From assembly GCA_902806565.1 (NCBI GenBank), contig CADCXA010000068.1, positions 124,001 to 188,000 on the forward strand: 64,000 bases of DNA. Direction: 5' to 3'. This stretch comes from Hypoxylon rubiginosum (lineage: Eukaryota; Ascomycota; Sordariomycetes; Xylariales; Hypoxylaceae). A program made the position numbers and the translations under genes. The notes beneath the pieces were generated by a model. The model was not told the DNA's origin. It made no database searches and worked only from the letters and a program-made list of their open reading frames with translations. Shown here one piece after another: positions 45,501-56,300 of the stretch; position 1 is the stretch's first letter; the number at the start of each line of letters is the position of its first letter.

Positions 45501-47646
45501 AGAAAACGGTGCCGAGATAATGGCCGTAGACCTTTCGGTCGGTGTTCATGCACCACTTTTCGCAGCACTGGTTGGAGGTTACCTACAGACGGCAGACCTT
45601 ATAGCGGATAGATATTCAAACAGGGACCTAGAGAGATGGCTATCCCGAAACGACGAGGGGATGTCCATCTTTCTCTACATTATTTTCCAGTCTCATGATG
45701 CCAAATCTACGGCCGGCCTTCAGTGGCTAATCGACCATGGAGGAGCTCATTTCTACGGGCCGAGCAACATGCCAATTTGGTACATCATTTTTGCAGAACC
45801 CAGACCCACGCGCCAATCAGATCGGACCCGTACAGCACTCCTGCGCACTCTACTCAACTCTGACACGTTCTCGGCTAGACTCGATACGGAACGTTGGCAA
45901 GGAATGCCGCTGATTCATTGGCTCGTTATAAATGGATATGTAGAAGCCGTGAGACTTCTACTAGAAAGGAAGGTCGAAGTCAATGTGGAAATGATGAAAG
46001 AAGATGGCCAGGGGGTTGCCGCTCTCGATTTTGCGTATTTTCGCCTCCGTGGCGAAGATTATCCCCCCAACGTTATGGCAGGAGGTAGATTCGAGATGGA
46101 AAGATGGGTAGAAGACATTCACTCCATTATACGCCTCCTACGAGCTGCAGGTGGAAGAAGCACCACGATGGGAGAGGACCAAACGCAATTGTTAGAGAGC
46201 ATGCCTCCGAAGATGTCCACGGGAGAGTTCAACATGCACAGCCTCATGTTTACCAAGCACCGTGAGTACCAGGGAGACTGGCCCCGCCCGCTACGCTCTC
46301 AGGGTAGTAGCGATCCAATCAAGGAATTCATCGAAGAGAAATTGGCCCAGACCGGGATCACCAAGGACAGATTGGATCTCTTCGTCGACAATTACGAACA
46401 CGATCTAGAGGAAGTAAGAAACCTTGTACCAGTGGTGAAACTTGATCTAGAACAAGATGGCACACAATCGAGTACCGACGTGAAGGCAAGAGCACCATTA
46501 CTACGTAAGACCTGGCGGCTTCCTCCAGGATGGGGACATGTGAAATCTTCGGGGTTGCTAGACATAGATTTCTACATAAATCTCGAGACAGGCTACATGT
46601 CGGATGAAAAGCCAAGCCTTTACAGCGGCGAGCACAACGAAAGCAATCCATATGATAGGAAAGGAAAGGCCAAAGCCACTGCTACTTCGGACGACGAAGA
46701 CAGGCTGCCCCGGCTATTCATAGTCGTCCTCCCCCCTGAATCTCCACTATTTTCTATATTTGAGGCTATTAGCGCCAATAGTGGTTTCGTTGCTGACGAG
46801 CACTCCACTGCCTCCGCCGCTCATAACGGCTATAGCGCGTTCGGGTTCTGCGATAGTGCAGATACAGTGAACGATTTCAATCGGGCATTGAATGGAACGA
46901 CCCTAGCACGGCTGGCATGTATCAAAGTGTTGAACCGTGCCGTAGTCGAGCATGACATCACCTCTCTTGCCGGAAACTTCATAGAGTTGACAAGAGATAT
47001 CATTCGGAAGAATTGGGATGGTCTCGGGCCGCGGCCGGAGGGTCTTATCGAAGAAATGCTCCAGGAAACGTTTGCAGGGAAAAACAGCATTGACAAGATA
47101 AAGGATTTCGTCAAAACCACCGGCATGGTTGATAAGGACGACTATCTTGGCTCAACCCCATACCCACTGGTGAATCTATTGAGACCTCTTCATGATGCCA
47201 TCATACACCGTAACATGGAAGCTTTTGAGAAATCGGTCGAGGAGTCGGCCGAAAGGGGGGAACTAGAGATCGAGAATTGGGAGGGCCACAAGCCACTAGA
47301 ACTGGCTGTTTTTCTCGAGCAGGTTGATATGGCGTCCATCCTCCTAGCTCACGGGGCGAAGGTATCCGATAGAGTGATTCTTGATTCAGGCCTGCCAGCT
47401 CTCCACTACTGCGCCATGAGAGGGAATGTTGAAATGGCCGAACTCCTTCTCGATGCTGGCGCAGACCCGAATAGCTATTCACCAGAGGGAATCCTACCTT
47501 TACAACTCGCTTCCGGGTATCACCCAGAATTAGCCAGCCTGTTGATAGAAAACGGGGCGGATTTTGATTTGGCTCACCAGGCCTACCTTATGTCACAGAT
47601 GACAACATTGCAAGACTCCTCAGAGAGCGATACTGCACTGGTGTAG
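42545..47646 (+). CDS. Protein kinase-Sel1-ankyrin repeat protein
   Basis: Exons 42545-43755 and 43812-47646; 1681 residues. The intron was inferred because the first frame ends in a stop made by its donor (TT|GTAAGA), and the downstream exon reads in frame back to its acceptor (CGGAG|G). Kinase, residues about 80-290: glycine loop LGSGSTSQV, Lys115 in VAVKFF, HGDLKPENIL (Asp224, Asn229), DFG 248-250 and APE 272-274, so it should be active. A Sel1/TPR-like stretch follows near residue 475 (ELATCHYFGKGTSSNPQEAM), then many ankyrin repeats, some typical (LLENGAEIMAVD, LPALHYCAMRGNVEMAELLL). A central segment (WRLPPGWGHVKSSGLLD) is unlike ankyrin. Such architectures occur as fungal sensors and NLR relatives. 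A role upstream of the neighbouring HeLo protein is inference. Confidence 0.85.
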
Positions 47647-48130
47647 CCTGCAGTAAGGCATAACAAAGTTACGCAGAGTACTGTCAGGAGTTCTAGAATC
47701 GGGCGTTTCGGAGAACGACCTATACATGCTAGCGCATTGAAACCAGAACAACATATGCTGAAGAACGAGTTTAAGTTTGAACAGAATAAAGTTTACGAGG
47801 AGACGTGGAAGAGGATAATATTAGAAGGTTCACATCGAGTTCGTATTATTTTATATTTTCTTTGCTAAACAAATGGTTTCTCACCTATTACCATCACGTC
47901 ACCACGTTATAGGTCTCATTTCCCAACCTTGTACCACACAACCAAAACATATAATAATTTCATTTCTCATATACCTACCTAGGTACCTCCTAATTCTTAG
48001 AATTGACTAGTATTCGCAAGATTTTCAACATAGTATAACACCCACGAATTCCTCTCAGCAAGAGCCGTCTTCTGAAGTATGGGGATGAAACTGCAGCCAT
48101 AGAGACGAGGATATCGAGAAGCGTCAAAAT

Positions 48131-48792
48131 ATGGCCTTATCTTCGCTATTCGCGAAATTCAAGGCTCGCCTGCGCCAAAAGACTACTCCGAAGGCCACTC
48201 CGGAGGCCATCCCGAAGACAGTCCCGAAGCCAGCTATCCCTCTTCAGGAAATTAGCCGTAGTACTCCCACATGGCCAGTCCGTTATGAAGCAGCGGAGAT
48301 ATCCGAGGCTTGAGCCGAAGTGTGCTCTGCCGTTACCCTCGCCTTCCTCAGGATCATCAATGTCTAAGCCGGCGCCTCAACTACCAGGAGAGTGGCGCAA
48401 TGTACAGCTGATAACATATCCCAATGGCTCAGCCGCTTCGTCGGGCACTTCTACGATGGAGCAGGTCGTATAGCCCTGTTTCACGGTCGGGACTCGAGTT
48501 ACAGGCGAAGCTTGGATCTGCGGCGCCTCGGCAATATCATTGACTCTCTGATTCGATGTCGCCGTACTGAAGCTTAGTCCTTCTCCATTATAGTCCACGG
48601 GAAAAGATGATCCGCCAAGCTATTAAAGACGCCGACGGAAATATGAACAACGCAGTTGCGGACGCCATCATCGCGCGTATCGATACTTCGCCGCCTACTA
48701 AGGAATCTATTCGGTTCATTCAGGGGCTTCTGGCAACCCGCCTGCCCGCCTCTTCAGCTCCACTTAAGGCCTTACATAATCGGAGCCCCTAA
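48131..48792 (+). pseudogene. Possible gene remnant
   Basis: Three neighbouring open frames (MALSSLFAKFKARLRQK start at 48131; 48392-48577; 48607-48792) are separated by stops and frame changes. The first contains a lysine- and proline-rich stretch (TTPKATPEAIPKTVPKPAIP). The last runs into the left arm of the palindrome at 48732. No family was recognised. It could be random sequence; confidence is low. Confidence 0.2.
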
Positions 48793-49339
48793 ATTTGGGC
48801 CCATTTATTCATGGTTTAGTGGGTCGGAATTCAGAGACTGAGATTACGTAATACGCGTCCAAGAATTAAATATAATACCTAATTATAGTGAGTTACAGGG
48901 CACTTAAAGCCCTACAAGCCCTATAACATACAACGCCAAAGCCTTATAGAGCACCAAAGCCCTAAATATCTATATTACAACCCCCATACGTATTCTACTA
49001 GCTACAGCGCATTCTAGTTATAGCATGCTTCGGATACTTAGCTTATCCTTGTAATTCCCTGTTGCTACAATGCGCTGTAGCTGGAGTTATTAGGTACGTA
49101 AGGGGGTTGCAATAGAGGACTCTGGTGCGTTGTAGGGCTTTAGCATACTACAGGGCTTTAGTACAGGGCTTGCAGGGCTTTAAGTGCCCTATAGCTCACT
49201 GTAGTTAAGAATCTTAGACGCAGATTACGTAATCCAAGTCTTGACTTATCTTTATTTCAATCCAAGAATAAATGGGTCTAAATTCGGAGATTCGCATTAC
49301 GTAACGCATTAAGTAGGGGCCAAAGAGGCGGGTTGGCGG
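48732..49339. mobile_element. MITE-like imperfect inverted repeat
   Basis: About 0.6 kb whose left and right arms are diverged reverse complements. The outer ends read GGCAACCCGCC on the left and GGCGGGTTGGC on the right; next inside are GCCCATTTATTCATGG against CCAAGAATAAATGGGT, ATTACGTAAT near both ends, and GGGCACTTAAAGCCCT against AGGGCTTTAAGTGCCCT. Near the centre, CTACAGCGCATT pairs with AATGCGCTGTAG. The centre is near 49040, with a loop of roughly 50 bases. AGGGCTT or its complement recurs many times inside both arms, like subterminal transposase-binding motifs. No transposase frame fits inside. I found no clear target-site duplication. This is the form of a non-autonomous DNA transposon. 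Confidence 0.65.
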
Positions 49340-50130
49340 TTTTAAGAGCTATCGCTAGCCCTCCTCCCTCATTCATTCATCAGATTACACGACATCCTCT
49401 TGTCTCCTAACGTGGACTGGTAAGACACTTACTTAGTCCGCGAGCCTATTCCAGTAAAAGCCGCCTCGTGAATTACTGCTAGCGGGTATCATGACAACCG
49501 GTGCCAAGTGAGGAATCGTCTATCTCGGCTCTAGGATATGGCTTGATGCTAACTGAGGTGATAGGATGAGCTGTGCCTATGTTGCACATTAGAGATGACG
49601 GACTGCGGATTATGATAGTATCGTGGTATTTGTCTTGGTATAGCTACAGTGTTGTATTGGTGTGGACCTAGATACTTTCGGCCTATTCGAAGGTAACATT
49701 CTTCGCTGATTCATTCTAGCGGTTGTTCTTGATAAGCTAGCCTCACTTAATAGTCCAGATCCGCGACTGTATCATCGCCAAGCGCCAGGCTTACAGCTGT
49801 GCCACACGGATTGATTACCGTTTCCAGCAAATTCTCACAAATGTTACCAACGGTCACCATCGGATCCGTAGGGCTACCCACATGTATCATGGATAAAGAC
49901 ATGGTAGGTGTGGACGTATCAAAAATATGACAGAAGTTGCTGTGAGCTCGGATGTGATACGACCCTTCGACACCATCCGCCGCATTCCTATCTATGTCTG
50001 TTCTTGTGCAGTATTCAGCTTTAGTTCAGGCATTTCGCTTGTTCTCGAATGAATCTGGACATTAGGTGCATCAACAGCAAGTCCCCAATTTCAATGTGCA
50101 TTCTCTCTCTACAACCCTCGTTAGAAAATA

Positions 50131-51252
50131 ATGACGCTTCATGAGTCTGTAGTGAGGACCATGATGTTACTCCTCATCACCCTTCTGATTGGTATAATAC
50201 CGGCGACTTGGAGTCGCGCGGTGACTCCATTATCCGAGAGTCTTGCGGTTTCTAGTGCCTTCCTAGATGCGGATCTTGATCTTGGTCAAAACTTCACTGC
50301 TCGACATAGCCAGCTGAGAAAAAGAGATCCTAGCCAACAGGCTATCACCAAAGGTCGCAGACTCGACTGTCTCATGTCTGCCACCGTCGATCATGCTACC
50401 CAAATCAACGGTGGAGTGCGAGTGGAAGAGAACTTCGACGAGTGGCTTATCCTCATCTCGGATGATGGAGGCGATGATGATGAAGGGTGGCGGCAGCAGG
50501 AAGTAAACCCGAAATACCAGTCCTCCGGCATACAAGCCAACTTGGCAGCCCTCACCGGTGCAAACCCTGATGACACAAATTATCTGTATTATTCTAGCCA
50601 AGAAATGGGAACTGTGGATGGAAATCCGGCCTACGTGAGTACCGTATAATAAACTTAACCCCATAATAGAACTAACATACTATAGCCTTCTAGAGCATAT
50701 TGGGGCAATGGCATCAATCCGCAAGGAGGAGTAATCATTGCCGATTGGAACCTAAGCCCAAGATACGCACTCGAAGGGCTGCCAATAGCTTCGATATCGC
50801 GAATTAGACAATGGTCACAAGCAGCCTGGGGAGAGTGGGAATACTGGGCGAACGCAGTGTTAGACAACAGCGGAAACCTTCGTTACGTCATCCGATCCTG
50901 GGTCACGAACACGGCGACCCAAGACCAGATCATCGAGGCTTTGAGAGCCGTAGGAAACAACATGTTTCCTGGTGTGAGAGATCGTGTGACTTTCAGCCGC
51001 AACTCGGAAGATCCAGCAGAAGCGAATGCATTTTACGCCTTGCTAGGAACCCCTAACGGTGCCTCTACCGGTTACCTGCTTGCCTCGCACAAGGGGAAGA
51101 TTGGTATCAAAAGAGTCGGGAGCATTTCTGTCTGGAATCATCCTTTCGGTGGTTTGAGTCTTTTTACTGACAGACGCGACCTGAAGATAAACATGCTGTT
51201 TACTTTTGAGGGCGTGACCAACCCTACGACGGGGGAGCCTGAAGGATCCTAG
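50131..51252 (+). CDS. Predicted secreted protein of unknown family
   Basis: Exons 50131-50634 and 50686-51252; 356 residues. The N-terminus has a strong hydrophobic core (MMLLLITLLIGIIPA) and can be a signal peptide; if so the start could also be at the internal ATGs a few codons on. A LRKR site at residues 62-65 suggests Kex2 processing in the Golgi, leaving a mature domain of about 290 residues starting DPSQQ. The mature part has few Cys, an acidic Asp/Glu-rich stretch (SDDGGDDDEGW), and a compact segment YWGNGINPQGGVIIADWNL. No family was recognised. The intron keeps the frame (TAC|gtgagt and CTATAG|CCT). It lies downstream of the palindromic element and convergent with the F-box gene. 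Confidence 0.7.
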
Positions 51253-51402
51253 TTTGACGTGTGAGGTACGAGTGTAGATCTAGTGCGACCCTTCGAAACT
51301 CGATACCCTGTCGTGCTGCTGCGCTATTGGGATGTTGTAGTATTTACATTGGTGTCGGGGGAGAATAACTCTTATATCTGAATATTATCATAGATAGGTG
51401 GT

Positions 51403-52680
51403 TTATCCCAGTGTCCCTGCAGCCCTATGCATGTCATAAAGCCTTTCATACTCCAGTCTGGCTTGTCTAGTTTCTTCATCTTCGTCTACAGCGAGCCTCC
51501 TTTCTACCTCAGCAATCTCCTCCGCGTCCAGGAGACTGCGCCATGAGTACCAGTACTTCCAAGGACCTGGCGTCGGCCCATATTTCTGACCTCTTTCAAG
51601 CGGTTGGTCCCCTAGTCCTAGCGCTGCCAGGCGATGACCATCCCAGATAGCAAACCCTAAGCGACGAAATACTGTAAAGGACACACCTTTGATAGGAGAT
51701 TCATCGTAATGGAGCACGGTGTGACATGGATGAATCATACTCCGTCGTAATAGTTCGTCGGGGACATAGTGAAGGGATCGAATCGGGCCCCTTGCAGACT
51801 TAACAAACCAGGCTTCTTTCGGTATCGGCAATAACTCGGTCTTTAGGTAACTTTCACCCGTTGGATTTCCGCCCGCGAGACGGTCACTCCCGTTCGACAC
51901 CTCAAGATATTCGCGAACACATATGAGCTCGTGATACTGGGTCATGTTGGGATGCATGCGCGGAAACATCTCTCCCAGCTCTAGACTCGCGATTCCTCTT
52001 ACATCTTCGGGAGCCCATGCTGATAGGCGAGAGTGCTTGGCAGCCTGCTTGAAGTCGTGGAACAATTGAAGGCGCCAGAACGCTCGAAGCACGACCTGCT
52101 CCTCCACCCAGGATGCTGCGCCCATATTCGGTGTGTCATAGGCGACATCGGGTGTCTGACGTTGCCAACCAGGTACCATGAACTCATACGGACCATAAGG
52201 CAGCGTGTAGTTGAAGCTTGGACTAACGGGGCGGCGGAGTCTCGGCTGGACTTCCCGAAGCTTCTCAAGGTAGTATTCCAGGCACAGATGCGTGAGCGCT
52301 TGGATGCGACTAGCGGTGGAGAGAACGCTAAAAGCACTTGATGCAGGTACAGGTACGGCGCATTGCGGCTGAGGCGGCTGGTTCATCAACATGGTGGGTC
52401 GCACAAATCGCTCAAGGAAGGCTTCCAGTGACCAGACGGGCATTTCCGCCGAGCGAAGCAAGGTCACGAGCCAGATAAGATCGCGAAGCTGCGGGGTGGT
52501 GAATGTGCAGTTGTTGGTGACGGCTTGTAGTAGCTCAGCTCCATAGTTCCCCCAAAGACGATAAACAGACGGCGCAGCAAGGGCGAGATTATGCAGGGTT
52601 CGGAGATCAGGCAACTGTTTGGCAATTTCGAGGAGTAGTTCTGGAGGCGCGGAGACGAAGAATGCTGGGTTAGGTGCCAT
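51403..52680 (-). CDS. F-box domain protein
   Basis: Single exon, 425 residues. The N-terminus (APPELLLEIAKQLPDLRTLH, then LALAAPSVYRLWGNYG) is a classical F-box, which would bind Skp1 and bring a substrate to an SCF ubiquitin ligase. The rest has no repeats that I recognise as LRR or WD40 and is of the type common in lineage-specific fungal F-box proteins. The C-terminal third contains WKYWYSWRSLLDAEEIAEVE. The substrate is unknown. It converges with the secreted-protein gene, with only 150 bases between their ends. Confidence 0.8.
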   Translation of the reverse strand: MAPNPAFFVSAPPELLLEIAKQLPDLRTLHNLALAAPSVYRLWGNYGAELLQAVTNNCTFTTPQLRDLIWLVTLLRSAEMPVWSLEAFLERFVRPTMLMNQPPQPQCAVPVPASSAFSVLSTASRIQALTHLCLEYYLEKLREVQPRLRRPVSPSFNYTLPYGPYEFMVPGWQRQTPDVAYDTPNMGAASWVEEQVVLRAFWRLQLFHDFKQAAKHSRLSAWAPEDVRGIASLELGEMFPRMHPNMTQYHELICVREYLEVSNGSDRLAGGNPTGESYLKTELLPIPKEAWFVKSARGPIRSLHYVPDELLRRSMIHPCHTVLHYDESPIKGVSFTVFRRLGFAIWDGHRLAALGLGDQPLERGQKYGPTPGPWKYWYSWRSLLDAEEIAEVERRLAVDEDEETRQARLEYERLYDMHRAAGTLG

Positions 52681-53328
52681 ACCCGAAGTTTACGACCGAT
52701 GGTTTCCGTTAGTCACAGGTTGTGTTGGTAGATAGGTGAACTTCGAAAATGGAAAGGCAGATATGTCTTAGGATGATATTAGATAAGTCTCATGTCAGCG
52801 CTACAGATGCCCAGGAGTCCAGACACAATAAATCGAACCTTTAAATATAGTCATTGTTGCAACTTAGGGTGGGATAGATGCTAAAGAATCTAGGTTGCGG
52901 CGCAGGGGGATCACATGAACGCCGTCATTGGTCATTGGTACCCACTGCGGTTGACCGTTTACTCACTCACACCCCAAGGGGTGGCTTTAGAAATTCGCGG
53001 TCCTACCACGGCGGCCGAGAACACCACATCAAATTTTTATCAATTCTCGCGGAAAGCTACCGTGTGGGTTACTGGGGAGGATCAGTCGGATGATCTGGAG
53101 AGCCTCGTTATCACCTAATAGGCTAACATCACCGAAACCAGTATACTAGTATAGGCTTGGCTACGGAAGGGGTTCTGGAAATTTTCTTACCAACAGCAGC
53201 AGCCATGGCCTTACCTTACTCATGGGGACGGAAAAGCTTATCACGGATGTCTTCCCTTTGGTCTTCCCAGCCGGTTTCTCCTATGTGGACAATGAGAGGA
53301 GTAGGCGTGAGGCATCTCAGTAGGAAAC
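52681..53328. promoter_or_regulatory. Divergent promoter region of the F-box and GH55 genes
   Basis: 650 bases between divergent genes. A 68-codon open frame at 52915-53118 (MNAVIGHWYPLRLTVYSL start) has coding-like composition, but no family or splice link was found. Otherwise nothing was recognised. Confidence 0.45.
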
Positions 53329-56300
53329 ATGAGAGCTCTCCCCGTCTTTATTTTCGCGCTTCGTGCAGCGGCCCTTAATCTCCCTCCACTGCCTGATTGG
53401 TACGATAAATCCCAATTGCCACCAGGATGGCCCGGCGTAGGTATTGCTATTCATTTTACACGAATAACCTCTAACCTTGGTAACAGGAAGCCCCAGAATA
53501 CATGGTGGATAATACCAGGAACACATTCGGGGTAGCCCCTGATAAAGGTACTATACTATATTCCTCACTATTTAAAAAAAAATTGGTATACTGAGTTGAA
53601 AAGGGACTTTGAACAAACCTATCACCGATTCGGAACAGCAGATTGAGCTTATGGAATCAAATAACAACCAAAGTAACCCTACCAAAAGACAAGGGGGCGG
53701 GTACTGGTATCAGGATATCAAACATGGCGATATGCCTTTTGCCCCTAGTGGGTACCAGATGTTCCGTGATGTGAGAGACTTCGGAGCTGTAGGTGATGGT
53801 GTTACGGATGATACTGCAGCGATCAACCGTGCAGCTTCATGGCTAAGCCAAGAGAACAGCGACGAAAGGTGCGGGGAGGACTGTGGCCAGACAACAAGAT
53901 TAGGAGCTGTCGTTTACTTCCCGGTGAGTGCCTAACAAACTATAGCACCTCCAAGTGCACCAGACACGGAGTAAAGAGCCACTGCTAATCGAGGAGCTCT
54001 ACAGACCGGAATATACTTGATAAGCAGTCCTATTATCCAGTAAGACGCTCAAACCGGTATTGGGGATCTGCACAATTACTTACATATTTCTATCACTCCA
54101 GATATTACTTCACGCAATTTGTAGGAGACGCGAATGCTAGGCCAACACTTCGCGGGTCTGCCAACTTCACAGGAATCGCCATGATCGACTGTGATCCCTA
54201 TATCCCAGGAGGGAATGGGGCGAACTGGTACATAAATCAAAACCAGTTCTTCCGCCAGATCCGTAACTTCATATTGGATATGAACGATATGCCGTGGTGG
54301 GCGCAAGATGGCGATCAGTTCTATGCACCCACCGGAATCCACTGGTAAGTCACGAAATTTTTCGCATAGGCCCCTGATTTGATATGCTGATGATGCTTCA
54401 GGCAAGTCTCACAGGCGTCGTCACTGCAAAATTTAGACTTCATAATGCCCCTGAGTGACTCACGTGGGTCTACGAACGCGACCGGAATTTTCATGGAGAA
54501 TGGATCCGGCGGCTTCGTCAGCGATTTGTACTTCTTTGGTGGTGGCATAGGCTTTCGTGCTGGCTCTCAGCAGTATACTGCACGAAATCTAAAATTTGAG
54601 CTAACCCTTACAGCTATTAGCATGATCTGGGACTGGGGGTTCACGTGGCAAAACCTCGAGGTTAAGGCTTGTTATGTCGCGATTGAGGCGAAGAGCGTTG
54701 GTGGACTATACAACCAAGGCTCAGCAAGTATCACCGTATTGGGTACGTCTGAGTCCGTTCTACTTCCCTGCTTCACATTGTGCTAATGAGATAACCAGAC
54801 TCTCATTTCATCAGCGTACCGTACCCTATTGTGCTTCGCAATGGCGGTCCTCATCCTAACATCATTCTGGATAATGTACGTGTCGAAGCGTCTGCTTCCG
54901 TCGTCCTCATTGACGGCGGCGAGACCATTCTTCCTGGATCTGAGAGCCTGCTGTACTACAACTCATGGGGTATGGGGAATCGCTATACATCTCTCAACGA
55001 CGAGGGGAGCTTCCAAACGGGATTCATCGACCCGCCTCCACAGAAACCACCTGCTCTTTTAGACGGCGAGGGAAATATTTTCGCGCGCACAAAGCCAACT
55101 TACGGCGACCTGGGTGCCGGAAGCTTCGTGGTTGCCACAGATCATGGCATCAGCAATATGGCTGAAGGTGATCAATCCGATGCTATAAACAGCTTATTAG
55201 CTGGTAATGTTGGCACGCCTATCTACTTCCCAAGTGGTGTCTACTTGGTGGAAAAGACAGTAGAGATCCCAGTCGGCTCCATCATTGTCGGCGAGTTGTG
55301 GCCACAGGTACAAGTTGCGATTGATCATCTCTTGGAATCTTGACGCTAACACTACATGCAGATCATGGGTACCGGAGATTACTTTGGCGACGAGAATAGC
55401 CCCAAGGTCATGATCAAGTAAGTCCCAACATTTGCGTCTACAGGTAAAATACCTACTGATAGAAGTTCAAAGGGTTGGAAACCCCGGCGACTCCGGTATA
55501 ATTGAGATTTCCGATATGTTGTTTTCCGTCAAGGGACCAACACGAGGGGCAATCATGATGGAGTGGAACGTTCATGAAAGCAGCCAAGGAAGTGGTAAGA
55601 CCACCACCCCAAACCTATCTAGATTATAGGAGGCCGTTAACGATACTATAGCTGCTATATGGGACAGCCATTTCCGTGTCGGCGGAGGCTACTTCTCGGA
55701 TCTGACATTGGAAGAGTGCCCGAAATCTACCGGCAAGCCTGATCGCAATTGCATGGCCGCGCTTATGTTGCTCCACGTCACAACAACCTCATCGGGCTAC
55801 TTCGAGAATGTATGGGTCTGGTAGGTTAATATCCTCAGTGTATAGCGTTGGGTCTCCGCAAACAGTATCTAACCTGGTCATGCGTTAGGACGGCCGACCA
55901 CGACATGGACGTCGAGGTACCCGGTGGTGTTGAAACCACCACCGATGCGCAGATCAATATCTATACGGCACGAGGCACGTTGATTGAGTCGGAAGGTAAG
56001 CATGTTCATTCGTATGTCTGTCGCAAAAGCGACGCCGCTTCTACGAGTAATGTAGAAGCGCCTTATGTGTACGACAATGTCCTGTCCACATTCTTGGGGC
56101 TAACAAAATGATAGGTCCTTGCTGGTGGTATGGAACCGGCGCCGAACATAATCAAGTTTATCAATACCAGTTGAATAATGCTAAGAATATATTTATGACA
56201 CATATCCAAACGGAGACGCCATACTATCAGCCAATACCTGACGCTACATCACCGTATCCTCTTGGCGTTATCTCTGGTGATCCAGATTTCTCAGAGTGTG

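Larger units (their letters stand above)
47647..50130. other. Accessory intergenic region with a transposon-like palindrome
   Basis: 2.5 kb without a gene I can support. Short plus-strand open frames at 48131-48313, 48392-48577 and 48607-48792 have coding-like composition but no continuity by splicing and no recognisable family; they may be the remains of one gene. The long palindrome at 48732-49339 is listed separately. The rest is AT-rich, with a TACCTAGGTA palindrome at 47976-47985. Confidence 0.55.
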
